Under the pieces are notes generated by a model. That model made no database searches. It was not told where the DNA came from and worked only from the letters and a program-made list of their open reading frames with translations. Source: Sedimenticola selenatireducens (GTDB lineage Bacteria > Pseudomonadota > Gammaproteobacteria > Chromatiales > Chromatiaceae). Taken from it: 64,000 nt of DNA. The translations under genes and the position numbers were made by a program. Location of the stretch: positions 62,001-126,000 of the forward strand of contig NZ_VMNH01000016.1 in assembly GCF_007625115.1 (NCBI RefSeq), read 5' to 3'. Positions 43,302 to 52,604 of this stretch are shown piece by piece. Position 1 is the stretch's first letter. Every line of letters begins with the position of its first letter.

Positions 43302-44648
43302 ATGTCCGGCAAACTCTATATCAAGACTTTTGGCTGTCAGATGAATGAGTACGACTCCGATAAAATGTCGGATCTGCTCAGGGAATCGCACGGTTATACA
43401 CGGACGGACCGGCCTGAAGAGGCCGACCTGCTGCTGCTTAACACCTGCTCGATTCGGGAAAAGGCACAGGAGAAGGTCTTTTCCCAGCTAGGTCGTTGGC
43501 GCAAATGGAAGGCAAAACGTCCCGAGCTTGTGATTGGAGTGGGCGGCTGTGTGGCGAGCCAGGAGGGGGATGCTATTCGGGAACGCGCACCCTATGTTGA
43601 CCTCATTTTTGGCCCTCAGACACTGCATCGGTTACCCGAGATGTTGGATAGCGTGCGTCGGGAGCATAAGCCGGTGGTGGATGTCTCTTTCCCGGAGATC
43701 GAGAAATTTGATCGCCTGCCCGAACCCAAGTCCGATGGCCCCAGCGCGTTCGTCTCTATCATGGAAGGGTGCTCCAAATACTGTACCTTCTGTGTGGTGC
43801 CCTATACCCGGGGTGAAGAGATCAGCCGGCCCTTTGACGATGTGATCGCGGAGGTGGCCTCGTTGGCCGTGCAGGGCGTCAGGGAAGTCAATCTGCTGGG
43901 GCAAAATGTCAATGCCTATCGTGGCTTGATGGACGATGGCTCTATCGCTGATCTGGCGCTACTGATCCAATATGTGGCGGCCATCGAGGGGATTGATCGT
44001 ATCCGCTTTACCACTTCCCATCCGATGGAGTTTTCCGATAGTCTGATTGCCGTCTATGGCGAAGTGCCTGAGTTGGTCAGTCATCTGCATCTGCCGGTAC
44101 AGAGTGGTTCTGATCGAGTTTTGGCGATGATGAAGCGGGGGCATACGGCCTTTGATTACAAAGCGAAGATTCGTCGTCTTCGCGCGCTGCGACCTAATCT
44201 GAGCCTCTCTTCAGATTTTATTATAGGCTTCCCGGGCGAGACGGATCAGGATTTTGAACACACCATGAACCTGATTGAAGAGATCGGATTTGATAACTCG
44301 TTTAGTTTCATTTACAGCGCGAGACCCGGCACCCCTGCCGCTGAAATGCCCGATGATGTGGCGTTCGCAGTCAAACAGGCCCGCCTGGAGCGCTTGCAGA
44401 AACGGATTGTTGAGATGACCCAGCAGATCAGTCGCCGCATGGTGGGTGGGGTCGAGCGGGTGCTCGTAGAGCGCCATTCGAGAAAAGATGAACGGCAATT
44501 GGCTGGTCGCACGGAAAATAATCGTGTAGTCAATTTCAGTGGACCTGAAGAATTAATCGGTGGTTTTGTTGATATTCGAATCACTGAGGTACAGCCCAAC
44601 TCACTTCGAGGTGAGTTGATTGACGAGGCACTTGCCGAATCCGCATGA
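43302..44648 (+). CDS. miaB: tRNA-2-methylthio-N6-dimethylallyladenosine synthase
   Basis: 448 residues. Radical SAM methylthiotransferase that adds the methylthio group to i6A at position 37 of tRNAs. N-terminal cluster cysteines Cys 12 ([15 protein letters not shown]), Cys 49 and Cys 83; radical SAM cysteines CSKYCTFC at 157, 161 and 164; C-terminal TRAM domain. It heads the conserved block miaB-phoH-ybeY-corC-lnt; its stop overlaps the phoH start by four bases. Confidence 0.96.
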   Translation: MSGKLYIKTFGCQMNEYDSDKMSDLLRESHGYTRTDRPEEADLLLLNTCSIREKAQEKVFSQLGRWRKWKAKRPELVIGVGGCVASQEGDAIRERAPYVDLIFGPQTLHRLPEMLDSVRREHKPVVDVSFPEIEKFDRLPEPKSDGPSAFVSIMEGCSKYCTFCVVPYTRGEEISRPFDDVIAEVASLAVQGVREVNLLGQNVNAYRGLMDDGSIADLALLIQYVAAIEGIDRIRFTTSHPMEFSDSLIAVYGEVPELVSHLHLPVQSGSDRVLAMMKRGHTAFDYKAKIRRLRALRPNLSLSSDFIIGFPGETDQDFEHTMNLIEEIGFDNSFSFIYSARPGTPAAEMPDDVAFAVKQARLERLQKRIVEMTQQISRRMVGGVERVLVERHSRKDERQLAGRTENNRVVNFSGPEELIGGFVDIRITEVQPNSLRGELIDEALAESA

Positions 44649-45658
44649 CCACTGTCGCATCCAGGACTAAAACCGTGTCCGATCACCCCAAGTCACTTGA
44701 ACTCTCTCTGACACCTGAAGATAACCAGCTGCTGGCCAATGTCTGTGGGCAGCTGGATGAGCATATTCGCCAGATCGAACGGCGTCTGGGTATCGAGATA
44801 AATTACCGGGGTAATCACTTCAAACTGCTCGGTGAAGCCGCCGCTATTGCGGCCGGTAGTGAGGTACTGCAAGCCCTCTATGCCTTGGCCAAGAGCGAGA
44901 TATTGACGCCAGAATCGGTGCATCTCTATCTGCAGGAGTCGGGTATTGATGCCTTGCTGGAGGCACAGGCCGAAAGTACGGTCCCTGAAGTGGTGATCAA
45001 GACCCGTCGAGGTCTGATTCGTCCACGCGGTGCCAATCAGCAGGAGTACCTGCACAAAGCGGTCACCCATGATCTGAATTTCGGTGTTGGTCCGGCTGGT
45101 ACGGGCAAGACCTATCTTGCAGTGGCCTGCGCCGTTGATGCCCTGGAGCGTGACCAAGTGCGGCGCATTCTGTTGGTGAGGCCGGCCGTGGAGGCGGGCG
45201 AGCGACTCGGTTTTCTGCCCGGTGATCTGTCGCAGAAGATTGACCCGTACCTGCGGCCACTCTATGACGCCCTTTACGAGATGCTCGGGTTTGAGCGGGT
45301 CGCCAAGTTGATCGAGCGAAATGTGATTGAGGTGGCACCCCTGGCCTATATGCGTGGTCGGACACTCAACGACTCTTTCATTATTCTGGATGAGGCGCAG
45401 AACACAACGCCTGAACAGATGAAGATGTTTCTGACCCGAATTGGCTTTAATTCAACTGCAATGATCACCGGGGATGTTACCCAGGTGGATCTGCCGCGGG
45501 GACACACCTCTGGTTTGCGCCAGGCCATTGAGATCCTGGGCGAGGTGGAAGGGATCAGTTTTACCTTTTTCAATGCCCGGGATGTGGTGCGACACCCGCT
45601 GGTGCAGAAGGTGGTGGGTGCCTATGAGCAATATGATAAGAACAAGGAAAAAATGTGA
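44645..45658 (+). CDS. ybeZ: PhoH-family ATPase (YbeZ)
   Basis: 337 residues. Cytoplasmic P-loop ATPase of the PhoH family: Walker [11 protein letters not shown] with Lys 155, Walker [11 protein letters not shown], and [13 protein letters not shown]. In this conserved block YbeZ is thought to work with the RNase YbeY in ribosome or rRNA metabolism. It overlaps miaB (ATGA) and ybeY (4 bases), so the whole block is one transcript. Confidence 0.95.
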   Translation: MTTVASRTKTVSDHPKSLELSLTPEDNQLLANVCGQLDEHIRQIERRLGIEINYRGNHFKLLGEAAAIAAGSEVLQALYALAKSEILTPESVHLYLQESGIDALLEAQAESTVPEVVIKTRRGLIRPRGANQQEYLHKAVTHDLNFGVGPAGTGKTYLAVACAVDALERDQVRRILLVRPAVEAGERLGFLPGDLSQKIDPYLRPLYDALYEMLGFERVAKLIERNVIEVAPLAYMRGRTLNDSFIILDEAQNTTPEQMKMFLTRIGFNSTAMITGDVTQVDLPRGHTSGLRQAIEILGEVEGISFTFFNARDVVRHPLVQKVVGAYEQYDKNKEKM

Positions 45659-46119
45659 ATCTACTTATTGAGCTTCAGCATAGGGTTGAGGCCGACGGAG
45701 CACCCGATCCGTTGCAGTTTCAGAAGTGGGCCGAGGCGGCCCTGGATAACCGCTTGGATCATGTTGAACTGGTGATTCGGGTAGTCGATCGTGATGAGAG
45801 CCAGCAACTGAACCGTGATTATCGGGGCATGGATAAGCCGACAAATGTGCTCTCGTTTCCGTTTGATGCGCCCGAGGTGGTGGAGAGTAATCACATAGGC
45901 GACCTGGTCATCTGCGCCCCGGTGGTGGCAGAGGAAGCACAGCAACAAGGTAAGCCATTGGAGGCCCATTGGGCCCATCTGGTGGTACATGGGGTCTTGC
46001 ATCTTCTCGGTTTTGATCATATTAATGATGAACAGGCGGAAGAGATGGAAAGTCTTGAGGTAGAGGTCCTGGATCGTCTGGGATTTTCTGATCCATATCA
46101 ATCTGAAAGGGAACTATGA
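45655..46119 (+). CDS. ybeY: endoribonuclease YbeY
   Basis: 154 residues from a GTG at 45655, with AAGGA seven bases upstream inside phoH. Zinc metalloenzyme for 16S rRNA 3' processing and ribosome quality control. The zinc motif [11 protein letters not shown] supplies His 112, His 116 and His 122. TNVLSFPFD is the other conserved block. It overlaps phoH and corC by four bases each. Confidence 0.95.
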   Translation: MNLLIELQHRVEADGAPDPLQFQKWAEAALDNRLDHVELVIRVVDRDESQQLNRDYRGMDKPTNVLSFPFDAPEVVESNHIGDLVICAPVVAEEAQQQGKPLEAHWAHLVVHGVLHLLGFDHINDEQAEEMESLEVEVLDRLGFSDPYQSEREL

Positions 46120-46976
46120 GTACCGACGGCACTACCAGCGGTTCGATTTCAAAATCCTGGCTCAAAAAGATGTTACAGGCCTTTGGGAACGAACCGGAAA
46201 ATAGAGAACAATTGATTGAGCTGCTGAGGGATGCCAAGCAGCGCGCCTTACTGGATACCGATGCACTCTCCATGATGGAGGGGGTATTGCAGGTCTCTGA
46301 ACTGCGGGTTCGGGATATCATGATTCCCCGGGCCCATATGGTGGTGGTTGAGCGGGATGCCCCGCTGGAAGATATTCTTCCGGTGGTCATTGATTCCGCC
46401 CATTCGCGTTTCCCGGTCATTGGTGATGACAAGGGTGAAGTGGAAGGCATTCTCCTGGCCAAGGATCTGTTGGCCTATTTTGGCGAGCAGAAACGTCGTT
46501 TTGATATGCGTGATGTATTGCGCGCGGCGGTTTTTGTCCCGGCCAGCAAACGACTCAATGTGCTACTCAATGAGTTTCGCTCCAGCCGCAGTCACATGGC
46601 CATTGTGGTGGATGAGTACGGTGCGGCGGATGGCCTGGTAACGATTGAAGATGTGCTTGAACAGATCGTGGGCGAGATTGAAGATGAGCACGATTTTGAT
46701 GAAGGTACCACGATCCTCAAACGTAGCGAGACCGAATACACCGCTAAGGCGGGTACGCCCATCGATGAGTTCAATGACTACTTTGGTTGTAACTTTCCTG
46801 ATGAAGAGTTCGAAACCATTGCTGGTCTGGTGACCCAGTCCATGGGGCATCTGCCCAAGCGCGGTGAAGTGGCCGAGATTGACCGCTTCAGGTTCGAAGT
46901 GCTGAGGGCTGACAGTCGGCGCATCCATCTATTGGATATCCGCCTGTTGGAACAGTCTGAGGATGGGACGGATTAG
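46116..46976 (+). CDS. corC: CBS-domain protein CorC/YbeX
   Basis: 286 residues, no membrane segment. Two CBS domains (about 70-125 and 135-185, [17 protein letters not shown] and [21 protein letters not shown]) are followed by the CorC/HlyC domain (about 205-280). Linked to magnesium/cobalt efflux and to ribosome homeostasis in E. coli. It overlaps ybeY (ATGA) and lnt (14 bases). Confidence 0.94.
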   Translation: MSTDGTTSGSISKSWLKKMLQAFGNEPENREQLIELLRDAKQRALLDTDALSMMEGVLQVSELRVRDIMIPRAHMVVVERDAPLEDILPVVIDSAHSRFPVIGDDKGEVEGILLAKDLLAYFGEQKRRFDMRDVLRAAVFVPASKRLNVLLNEFRSSRSHMAIVVDEYGAADGLVTIEDVLEQIVGEIEDEHDFDEGTTILKRSETEYTAKAGTPIDEFNDYFGCNFPDEEFETIAGLVTQSMGHLPKRGEVAEIDRFRFEVLRADSRRIHLLDIRLLEQSEDGTD

Positions 46977-48477
46977 ACCAGCCTCCCGTTTTCTAGGTAA
47001 TCCTCTGTGGCGCTATCTTGGCGCCTTTGCAGCGGGTGCCTTGTCGGTACTCGCCTTTGCGCCCTTTGCCCTCTATCCCCTTGCCCTGATGGGTCCGCTG
47101 CTACTGCTCTGGCTACTGCCATCGTCAACCCCGAAGCAGGGGTTTCGCCTCGGCTGGGCCTATGGGATGGGACTGCTCGGATTTGGCGTTTTCTGGTTGC
47201 ATATCAGTATTGATCAGTTTGGCAATCTCGGGACACTGGCTGCGATGGCCATCACCCTGCTGTTTGTATTTGCTCTGGCACTCCTTTACGGCCTGATGGG
47301 TTGGGCCGTGGCAAAATGCCTTCAGCTCGATCTTCCCCCTAAAGAACTGCTGTGGATCTTCCCTTCAATCTGGGTGTTGGGAGAATGGCTGCGTGGTTGG
47401 TTTTTGTCAGGTTTTCCCTGGCTGGTATTGGGCTATTCCCAGATCGATTCCCCCTTGAATGGCTTTGCCCCCTTGTTAGGGGTTTATGGGGTCAGTTGGA
47501 TGCTGATGCTCAGTGTGGTGCTGTTGTATCGACTTCTACTTCCTGGAACTCGCAAACGATTGTGGGTGGCTGGAGGACTGGGGCTGATCTGGGGAGGGGG
47601 CCTGCTACTGAATCTGGTCAGTTGGACTGAGCCTGCCGGTAATCCCTTCCGGGTCAGTATGATCCAGGCCAATATTGCCCAGGAGGCAAAATGGAGGCGG
47701 GATATGCTGCGACCGACGCTGGAACGCTATACCCAGTTAACCCGGGGTGAGTGGCAGAGTCGGCTGATTATCTGGCCCGAAACGGCTGTGCCTGCATTTG
47801 CTCATCAGGTAGAGGATTCCGTTTTGCAGCCACTCTCTGCTGAGGCAGTGGCTAATGAGAGTGAATTGCTGGTGGGCATCCCGGTGTGGGATGGGGACAC
47901 GGGTGCCTACTACAACAGCCTGATGACCCTGGGAGGGCAGCGGACACACTATGCCAAACGTCATCTGGTGCCATTTGGTGAGTTCATGCCGCTGAAGAGG
48001 TGGCTGCGGCCGCTTATTCAGTGGCTACAGATCCCCATGTCGGATTTTACTCCAGGTAGTGCAGAGCGGCCTTTACTGACGGTTGCGGGTTATCCTGCGG
48101 GGGTTTCGATCTGTTATGAAGATGCCTTTGGCGAAGAGGTCGCACAGGCGCTGCCGGAGGCGGCATTTCTGGTCAATGTGAGTAATGATGCCTGGTTTGG
48201 TGATTCACTGGCCCCGCCTCAGCATCTGGAGATTGCCCGCATGCGCGCGTTGGAAACCGGCCGCTATATGCTGCGCTCGACCAATACGGGTATCTCTGCA
48301 CTGATTGATCCAAAAGGTAAGCTTCAGGGCTTCTCTCCGGCCTTTCAGGCCCATGTACTGAGCGGTGAAGTGGTCCCCATGCAGGGTGCGACGCCCTATG
48401 TCAGGGTGGGGAACTGGGCGGTTATTCTTTTTTCGATGCTGCTACTGATTTTCACGCTCTGGCGGTTGCGCCGCTGA
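46963..48477 (+). CDS. lnt: apolipoprotein N-acyltransferase
   Basis: 504 residues. Adds the third acyl chain to lipoproteins at the inner membrane. Six or more N-terminal membrane helices are followed by a nitrilase-like domain with the catalytic triad Glu 273 (WPETAVP), Lys 332 (YAKRHLVPFGEF) and Cys 384 (VSICYEDAFG). The ATG at 46963 lies inside corC; its ribosome site (TGAGG) is very close, so the true start may be shifted. The 3' end overlaps a small lipoprotein gene on the other strand by 36 bases. Confidence 0.94.
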   Translation: MGRIRPASRFLGNPLWRYLGAFAAGALSVLAFAPFALYPLALMGPLLLLWLLPSSTPKQGFRLGWAYGMGLLGFGVFWLHISIDQFGNLGTLAAMAITLLFVFALALLYGLMGWAVAKCLQLDLPPKELLWIFPSIWVLGEWLRGWFLSGFPWLVLGYSQIDSPLNGFAPLLGVYGVSWMLMLSVVLLYRLLLPGTRKRLWVAGGLGLIWGGGLLLNLVSWTEPAGNPFRVSMIQANIAQEAKWRRDMLRPTLERYTQLTRGEWQSRLIIWPETAVPAFAHQVEDSVLQPLSAEAVANESELLVGIPVWDGDTGAYYNSLMTLGGQRTHYAKRHLVPFGEFMPLKRWLRPLIQWLQIPMSDFTPGSAERPLLTVAGYPAGVSICYEDAFGEEVAQALPEAAFLVNVSNDAWFGDSLAPPQHLEIARMRALETGRYMLRSTNTGISALIDPKGKLQGFSPAFQAHVLSGEVVPMQGATPYVRVGNWAVILFSMLLLIFTLWRLRR

Positions 48478-48675
48478 GGGATTCAGCAACTCCTGCTTGA
48501 TACGCTCCTCCTCATCCATGTAGCGAATGACTTCACGGGTCTGATGCATCACCTCGGTCTGGATGTCCAGTTGCTTTTCTATCGGATCAACAGCTGGTGG
48601 AGCCGGTTCTGCACAAGCCGAAAGAAGGCCCGCAATCAGAAGGGTAGTCTGTTTGCCGAGCCGCGATCTATTCAT
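48442..48675 (-). CDS. small lipoprotein of unknown function
   Basis: 77 residues. The signal peptide ends in lipobox LLSACAEP (lipidated Cys about 21), and the rest is a short charged helix (IEKQLDIQTEVMHQTREVIRY). A GGAAG ribosome site lies in the last codons of rnd, only two bases downstream of which this gene starts, so translation is coupled to rnd. The 36-base tail-to-tail overlap with lnt is real if the frame is real. No homologue is recognised; the clean signal, ribosome site and placement make it more than a chance frame. Confidence 0.7.
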   Translation of the reverse strand: MNRSRLGKQTTLLIAGLLSACAEPAPPAVDPIEKQLDIQTEVMHQTREVIRYMDEEERIKQELLNPSAAQPPERENQ

Positions 48676-48677
48676 GA

Positions 48678-49835
48678 TTAACTTCCGTGCGGGTCCAGGC
48701 GTATCTGCCCCTGCTCATAAACGGGCCATAGTGTACCGTCAAGTATCTGAACCAGTGCATTACCGGCGATGACACGCCGCCAGCCATGCATGAGTTCCAA
48801 ATCTCGCTCTCCGCTCACCAGTGCTTCCAGCTCCTTGCGGCTGGTGATGGCGGCGGGGGTGATCTGGTTTTGCTCGGCCAGCAGACGTAGGGCACAGAAC
48901 AGCAGGTCAGTCATGGCCTCCTGCTGTGTTGTGAGCTTGGCTGCACGTTTTTTATCCACTGGCCACAGCCCTTTTGGCAGGCCCTTGGCTTCAGCGATCA
49001 GCTTTAGCAGGGCATCACCTTGCTTGCGGATAGTACCGGGTTCCAGACCACGAATTTTTTCCATCTGCTCTGTAGTGTTCGGTTGATGCTTGGCCAGATC
49101 GGCCAACACTTCGTCTTTAAGAATCCAGCGCTTTGGCCTGTTGGATTGCTGGGCAACCTGCTCGCGCCAGGCTGTCAGTGACTGGAGTACGGCAAGCTGT
49201 ACACCTTTTAGTCGCTGGCGACCTTTGATCCGTTTCCAGGCGTCTTTCGGGTCAGGATCATAGGTGAGAGGATTAGCGAGTTGATCAAAATCGTCCTGAA
49301 GCCAATGTTCACGACGCTGTTCCTGCAGCCGTCGTTTTAATTCGACATACAGATCACCAAGATAGATGACGTCATCCAAGGCGTAGCGCAGTTGAGCGTC
49401 ATCGAGCGGTCGACGTGACCAGTCAGTACGAGAGTGTCCCTTTTCCAGGGTGTGGCTGAGTACAAGCTCCACCAGATTGCCATAGCCTACCTGATCACCC
49501 AATCCCAGCAGTGAAGCCGCAAGCTGGGTATCGAACAGAGGTGTCGGGACTTTTCCCCAGAGGTTATAAAAGATCTCCAGATCTTGCCGGCCAGAGTGAA
49601 ACACTTTGACGATATTTGTATCGTAGAGAATCTCCAGTAGAGAAGAGAGATCTTCGATCTGGATGGGATCGATCGTTGCGGCCAGCGCTCCATTACTGAT
49701 CTGCAACAGGCAGAACTGCGGGTAGTAGGTCTTCTCCCGGACAAACTCGGTGTCCAAGGCCAGCCATTCACTGTTTCGGATCAGATTACAGAACTCAAGC
49801 AGTTGCGCTTCAGTTTGGATGTGGTTTTCCTGCAT
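48678..49835 (-). CDS. rnd: ribonuclease D
   Basis: About 385 residues from the ATG at 49835; a frame back to 49937 adds 34 residues outside the family. 3'-5' exoribonuclease that trims tRNA precursors. DEDD motifs are in place: LALDTEFVRE (Asp 28, Glu 30), FHSGRQDLEIF, and YALDDVIYLGDLY. Two HRDC domains follow (VLQSLTAWREQVAQQ and the later one). Confidence 0.93.
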   Translation of the reverse strand: MQENHIQTEAQLLEFCNLIRNSEWLALDTEFVREKTYYPQFCLLQISNGALAATIDPIQIEDLSSLLEILYDTNIVKVFHSGRQDLEIFYNLWGKVPTPLFDTQLAASLLGLGDQVGYGNLVELVLSHTLEKGHSRTDWSRRPLDDAQLRYALDDVIYLGDLYVELKRRLQEQRREHWLQDDFDQLANPLTYDPDPKDAWKRIKGRQRLKGVQLAVLQSLTAWREQVAQQSNRPKRWILKDEVLADLAKHQPNTTEQMEKIRGLEPGTIRKQGDALLKLIAEAKGLPKGLWPVDKKRAAKLTTQQEAMTDLLFCALRLLAEQNQITPAAITSRKELEALVSGERDLELMHGWRRVIAGNALVQILDGTLWPVYEQGQIRLDPHGS

Positions 49836-49989
49836 AGTTAACTTCTGTTGGCAAAATGTAGCGACCAGCATAACAAAACATCGCCATCTGTTTGTCTGTT
49901 TTCGGGCAAAAGGTATGATGGAGCCAGTTTCGCTCACTCAATGAGCCAGATGAGCATGCTGGGTTGTATTAACGGAGAAAAGAGCCGCA

Positions 49990-50508
49990 GTGAAAAGATT
50001 AATCAATCTGTTTGTCGATATCAGTCTATTACGGGCTGCACCGCAAGATCTTCCTGCGGCCTCTGTCCTGATCACCGTAACCCTGTTGTTGAATCTGCTG
50101 ACCGGCACCATCGTCATCGTCGGACACTTTGGCAGCCTGATCCCGGCGGTTCTGGCTCAGTTAATGGATCTGGGGCTGCTGGCCCTGCTTGTCTGGTTGA
50201 TACTCTCCTACAAAAAACATCAGGGGCGTTTCACCCAAGCCATTACGGCGCTGTTTGGTTGTGGCGTACTGGTGAATCTGGTGGCGATGCCGATTCAATT
50301 GATGATGGGTGATGATCCTAAGGTTTCACCGGTTGGTGGGTTGGGTGTCCTGCTCTATATCGGTTTGATGATCTGGGGTCTGGTTATCGTGGCCCATGTG
50401 CTACGCCACACCTTCGCTACCCGTTTTGGCAACGGTATGTTGCTATCCATTGGTTATTTCATGCTGATCAACTGGCTGGTCGATCTGTTTTTCAAAAAGG
50501 CGGGTTGA
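49990..50508 (+). CDS. small multi-pass membrane protein, function unknown
   Basis: 172 residues from a GTG at 49990, with four hydrophobic segments in a Yip1-like arrangement. The N-terminus (LFVDISLLRAAPQDLPAA) is amphipathic. The stop is one base before the mpl start region, so it is co-transcribed with mpl and ubiX. No family is recognised with confidence. Confidence 0.75.
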   Translation: MKRLINLFVDISLLRAAPQDLPAASVLITVTLLLNLLTGTIVIVGHFGSLIPAVLAQLMDLGLLALLVWLILSYKKHQGRFTQAITALFGCGVLVNLVAMPIQLMMGDDPKVSPVGGLGVLLYIGLMIWGLVIVAHVLRHTFATRFGNGMLLSIGYFMLINWLVDLFFKKAG

Positions 50509-50509
50509 T

Positions 50510-51874
50510 ATGCATATCCATATTCTTGGTATCTGCGGCACCTTCATGGGAGGTATTGCACTGCTGGCGCGGTCGCTGGGACACGAAGTGAGTGGTTCAG
50601 ATGCGAATGTCTATCCACCCATGAGCACCCAACTGGAAGCGGCTGGCATCGTCTTAATGGAAGGGTATGAGGTTGCGCATCTCAAGCCGGCGCCGGACTG
50701 CGTGGTGGTGGGGAATGCCATGTCTCGCGGCAATCCGGCGGTGGAGTACATGCTGGATGCTGGCCTGAACTACACCTCGGGTCCACAGTGGTTAGCAGAA
50801 AACGTGCTGCATGATCAGTGGGTGCTGGCGGTGGCGGGAACCCACGGCAAGACCAGTACTGCCAGTCTGCTGGCCTGGATACTGGAGTACGCCAAGATGG
50901 CCCCCGGTTTTTTGATCGGTGGCGTACCACAAAACTTTGGTTGCTCGGCGCGTATGGGCGATACCCCGTTTTTTGTGGTCGAGGCCGATGAATATGACAC
51001 GGCCTTTTTTGACAAGCGTTCCAAGTTTGTACACTACCGGCCCCGAACTTTGGTGTTGAATAACCTGGAGTTTGATCATGCCGATATCTTTGATGATCTC
51101 GCCATGATCCAGCGCCAGTTCCACCACCTGGTTCGTACCGTGCCGTCCAACGGACTGATCATCGCGCCACAGGGTGAAACAGCCATGGATGAAGTGCTGG
51201 CAATGGGTTGCTGGACGCCGGTAGAGCATTTTAGTGCGGTTGGTGATGCCGTCTGGTCAGCTACACCCATGACGCCTGATGGCAGTCGTTTTACCTTGCA
51301 TCATGAAAACAGACCGGTAGGTGAAGTGAATTGGTCGCTGACCGGCAATCACAGTATGAGCAATGCCCTGGCGGCGATTGCGGCGGCTCGGCATGTCGGT
51401 GTACCGGTCGATGTGTCGATCACTGCCTTGAGTGAGTTTCGTAATGTGAAGCGGCGTATGGAACTGCGGGGTGAGGTGAATGGCGTCAGGGTCTATGATG
51501 ACTTCGCCCATCACCCCACGGCAATCACCACCACCCTGAATGGCCTGCGGGCACAGGTCGGTGACGCGCGTATCTTTGCCGTGCTGGAGCCCCGTTCCAA
51601 CACCATGCGTATGGGTGTGCATGCCAGCCAGTTACCTGAATCGCTCTCGGCAGCGAACAAGGTGTTGGTATTTTCCCCTGAATCGCTGAAGTGGAATGCC
51701 GCTGAGGTGTTCGCACCGCTGGGTGAACGGGCGCAGGTCTATGCAGAAACCAATGCGATGATTCAGTCCCTGGTAGAAGAGGCCCGTCCAGGTGATCAGG
51801 TGCTGATCATGAGTAATGGTGGTTTTGAGAATATTCATCAGCGACTGTTGGATGCCTTACAGGCTAGAATCTAA
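50510..51874 (+). CDS. mpl: UDP-N-acetylmuramate:tripeptide ligase Mpl (peptidoglycan recycling)
   Basis: 454 residues. Attaches recycled L-Ala-gamma-D-Glu-meso-Dap to UDP-MurNAc, feeding peptide back into wall synthesis. MHIHILGICGTFMGGIALLA at the N-terminus, the ATP site AVAGTHGKTSTAS, FVVEADEYDTAFFDKRSKF and VYDDFAHHPTAI are Mpl signatures. Followed by ubiX after three bases. Confidence 0.95.
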   Translation: MHIHILGICGTFMGGIALLARSLGHEVSGSDANVYPPMSTQLEAAGIVLMEGYEVAHLKPAPDCVVVGNAMSRGNPAVEYMLDAGLNYTSGPQWLAENVLHDQWVLAVAGTHGKTSTASLLAWILEYAKMAPGFLIGGVPQNFGCSARMGDTPFFVVEADEYDTAFFDKRSKFVHYRPRTLVLNNLEFDHADIFDDLAMIQRQFHHLVRTVPSNGLIIAPQGETAMDEVLAMGCWTPVEHFSAVGDAVWSATPMTPDGSRFTLHHENRPVGEVNWSLTGNHSMSNALAAIAAARHVGVPVDVSITALSEFRNVKRRMELRGEVNGVRVYDDFAHHPTAITTTLNGLRAQVGDARIFAVLEPRSNTMRMGVHASQLPESLSAANKVLVFSPESLKWNAAEVFAPLGERAQVYAETNAMIQSLVEEARPGDQVLIMSNGGFENIHQRLLDALQARI

Positions 51875-51877
51875 CCT

Positions 51878-52489
51878 ATGACTCAGCCATCCAAGCCTAT
51901 CGCTTTAGCCATTACCGGTGCCTCCGGTGCGCCCTATGCCTTGCGATTGTTGGAGTGTTTGGTGCAAGCGGATCGAACGGTTTATGTGATGATCTCCAAG
52001 GCCGCCCAAGTGGTGATGCCGATGGAGACTGGGCTGACGATCCCTTCCCGTCCTGAAGAGGCGGAAAAGCTGCTCACAGAGCGGTTCAGTGCCAAACCGG
52101 GACAGATCCGGGTATTCGGCCGTGAGCAGTGGACCGCTCCGGTGGCCAGTGGCTCCAATCCACCTGAAGCAATGGTGGTCTGCCCCTGTAGCACCGGCAC
52201 GTTGTCCGCCATTGCAACCGGTGCCAGCAATAACCTGATAGAGCGTGCTGCGGATGTCGTCCTGAAAGAGCAGCGCAAATTGATATTGATGGTGCGGGAA
52301 ACGCCGTTCTCACCCATTCATCTTGAGAATATGCTCAAGCTCTCCCGTTTGGGTGTGGTGATCATGCCGGCCAGTCCTGGCTTTTATAATCGTCCCCAAA
52401 GCATCGATGAGATTGTCGACTTCATGGTAGCGCGGGTGTTGAGTCATTTGAATATCGACAATCCACTGAATCGTCCCTGGGGTGGTTAG
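51878..52489 (+). CDS. ubiX: flavin prenyltransferase UbiX
   Basis: 203 residues. Makes prenylated FMN, the cofactor UbiD needs for decarboxylation in ubiquinone synthesis. [15 protein letters not shown] binds [30 protein letters not shown] and [15 protein letters not shown]-type segments (here MVRETPFS) are conserved. Tightly linked to mpl. Confidence 0.95.
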   Translation: MTQPSKPIALAITGASGAPYALRLLECLVQADRTVYVMISKAAQVVMPMETGLTIPSRPEEAEKLLTERFSAKPGQIRVFGREQWTAPVASGSNPPEAMVVCPCSTGTLSAIATGASNNLIERAADVVLKEQRKLILMVRETPFSPIHLENMLKLSRLGVVIMPASPGFYNRPQSIDEIVDFMVARVLSHLNIDNPLNRPWGG

Positions 52490-52507
52490 ATACAGTAGGG
52501 GGGCATG

Positions 52508-52578
52508 CCTTGTATGCCCACGCGGTGTTTCAGCTCCACACATACGTGTGGGCACAAACGACGTGCCCACCCTACCGA
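52508..52578. repeat. REP-like element, nested hairpins
   Basis: An imperfect outer pairing of GTAGGGGGGCA-type and TGCCCACCCTAC arms encloses an inner GTGGGCAC/GTGCCCAC hairpin. It sits between ubiX and the convergent DedA-PAP2 gene. Sequence style matches GTAGGGTGGGCAC repeats I know from many proteobacterial genomes. Confidence 0.65.
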
Positions 52579-52604
52579 ACTGAATTGCCCTTGGTGGTGT
52601 AGCC

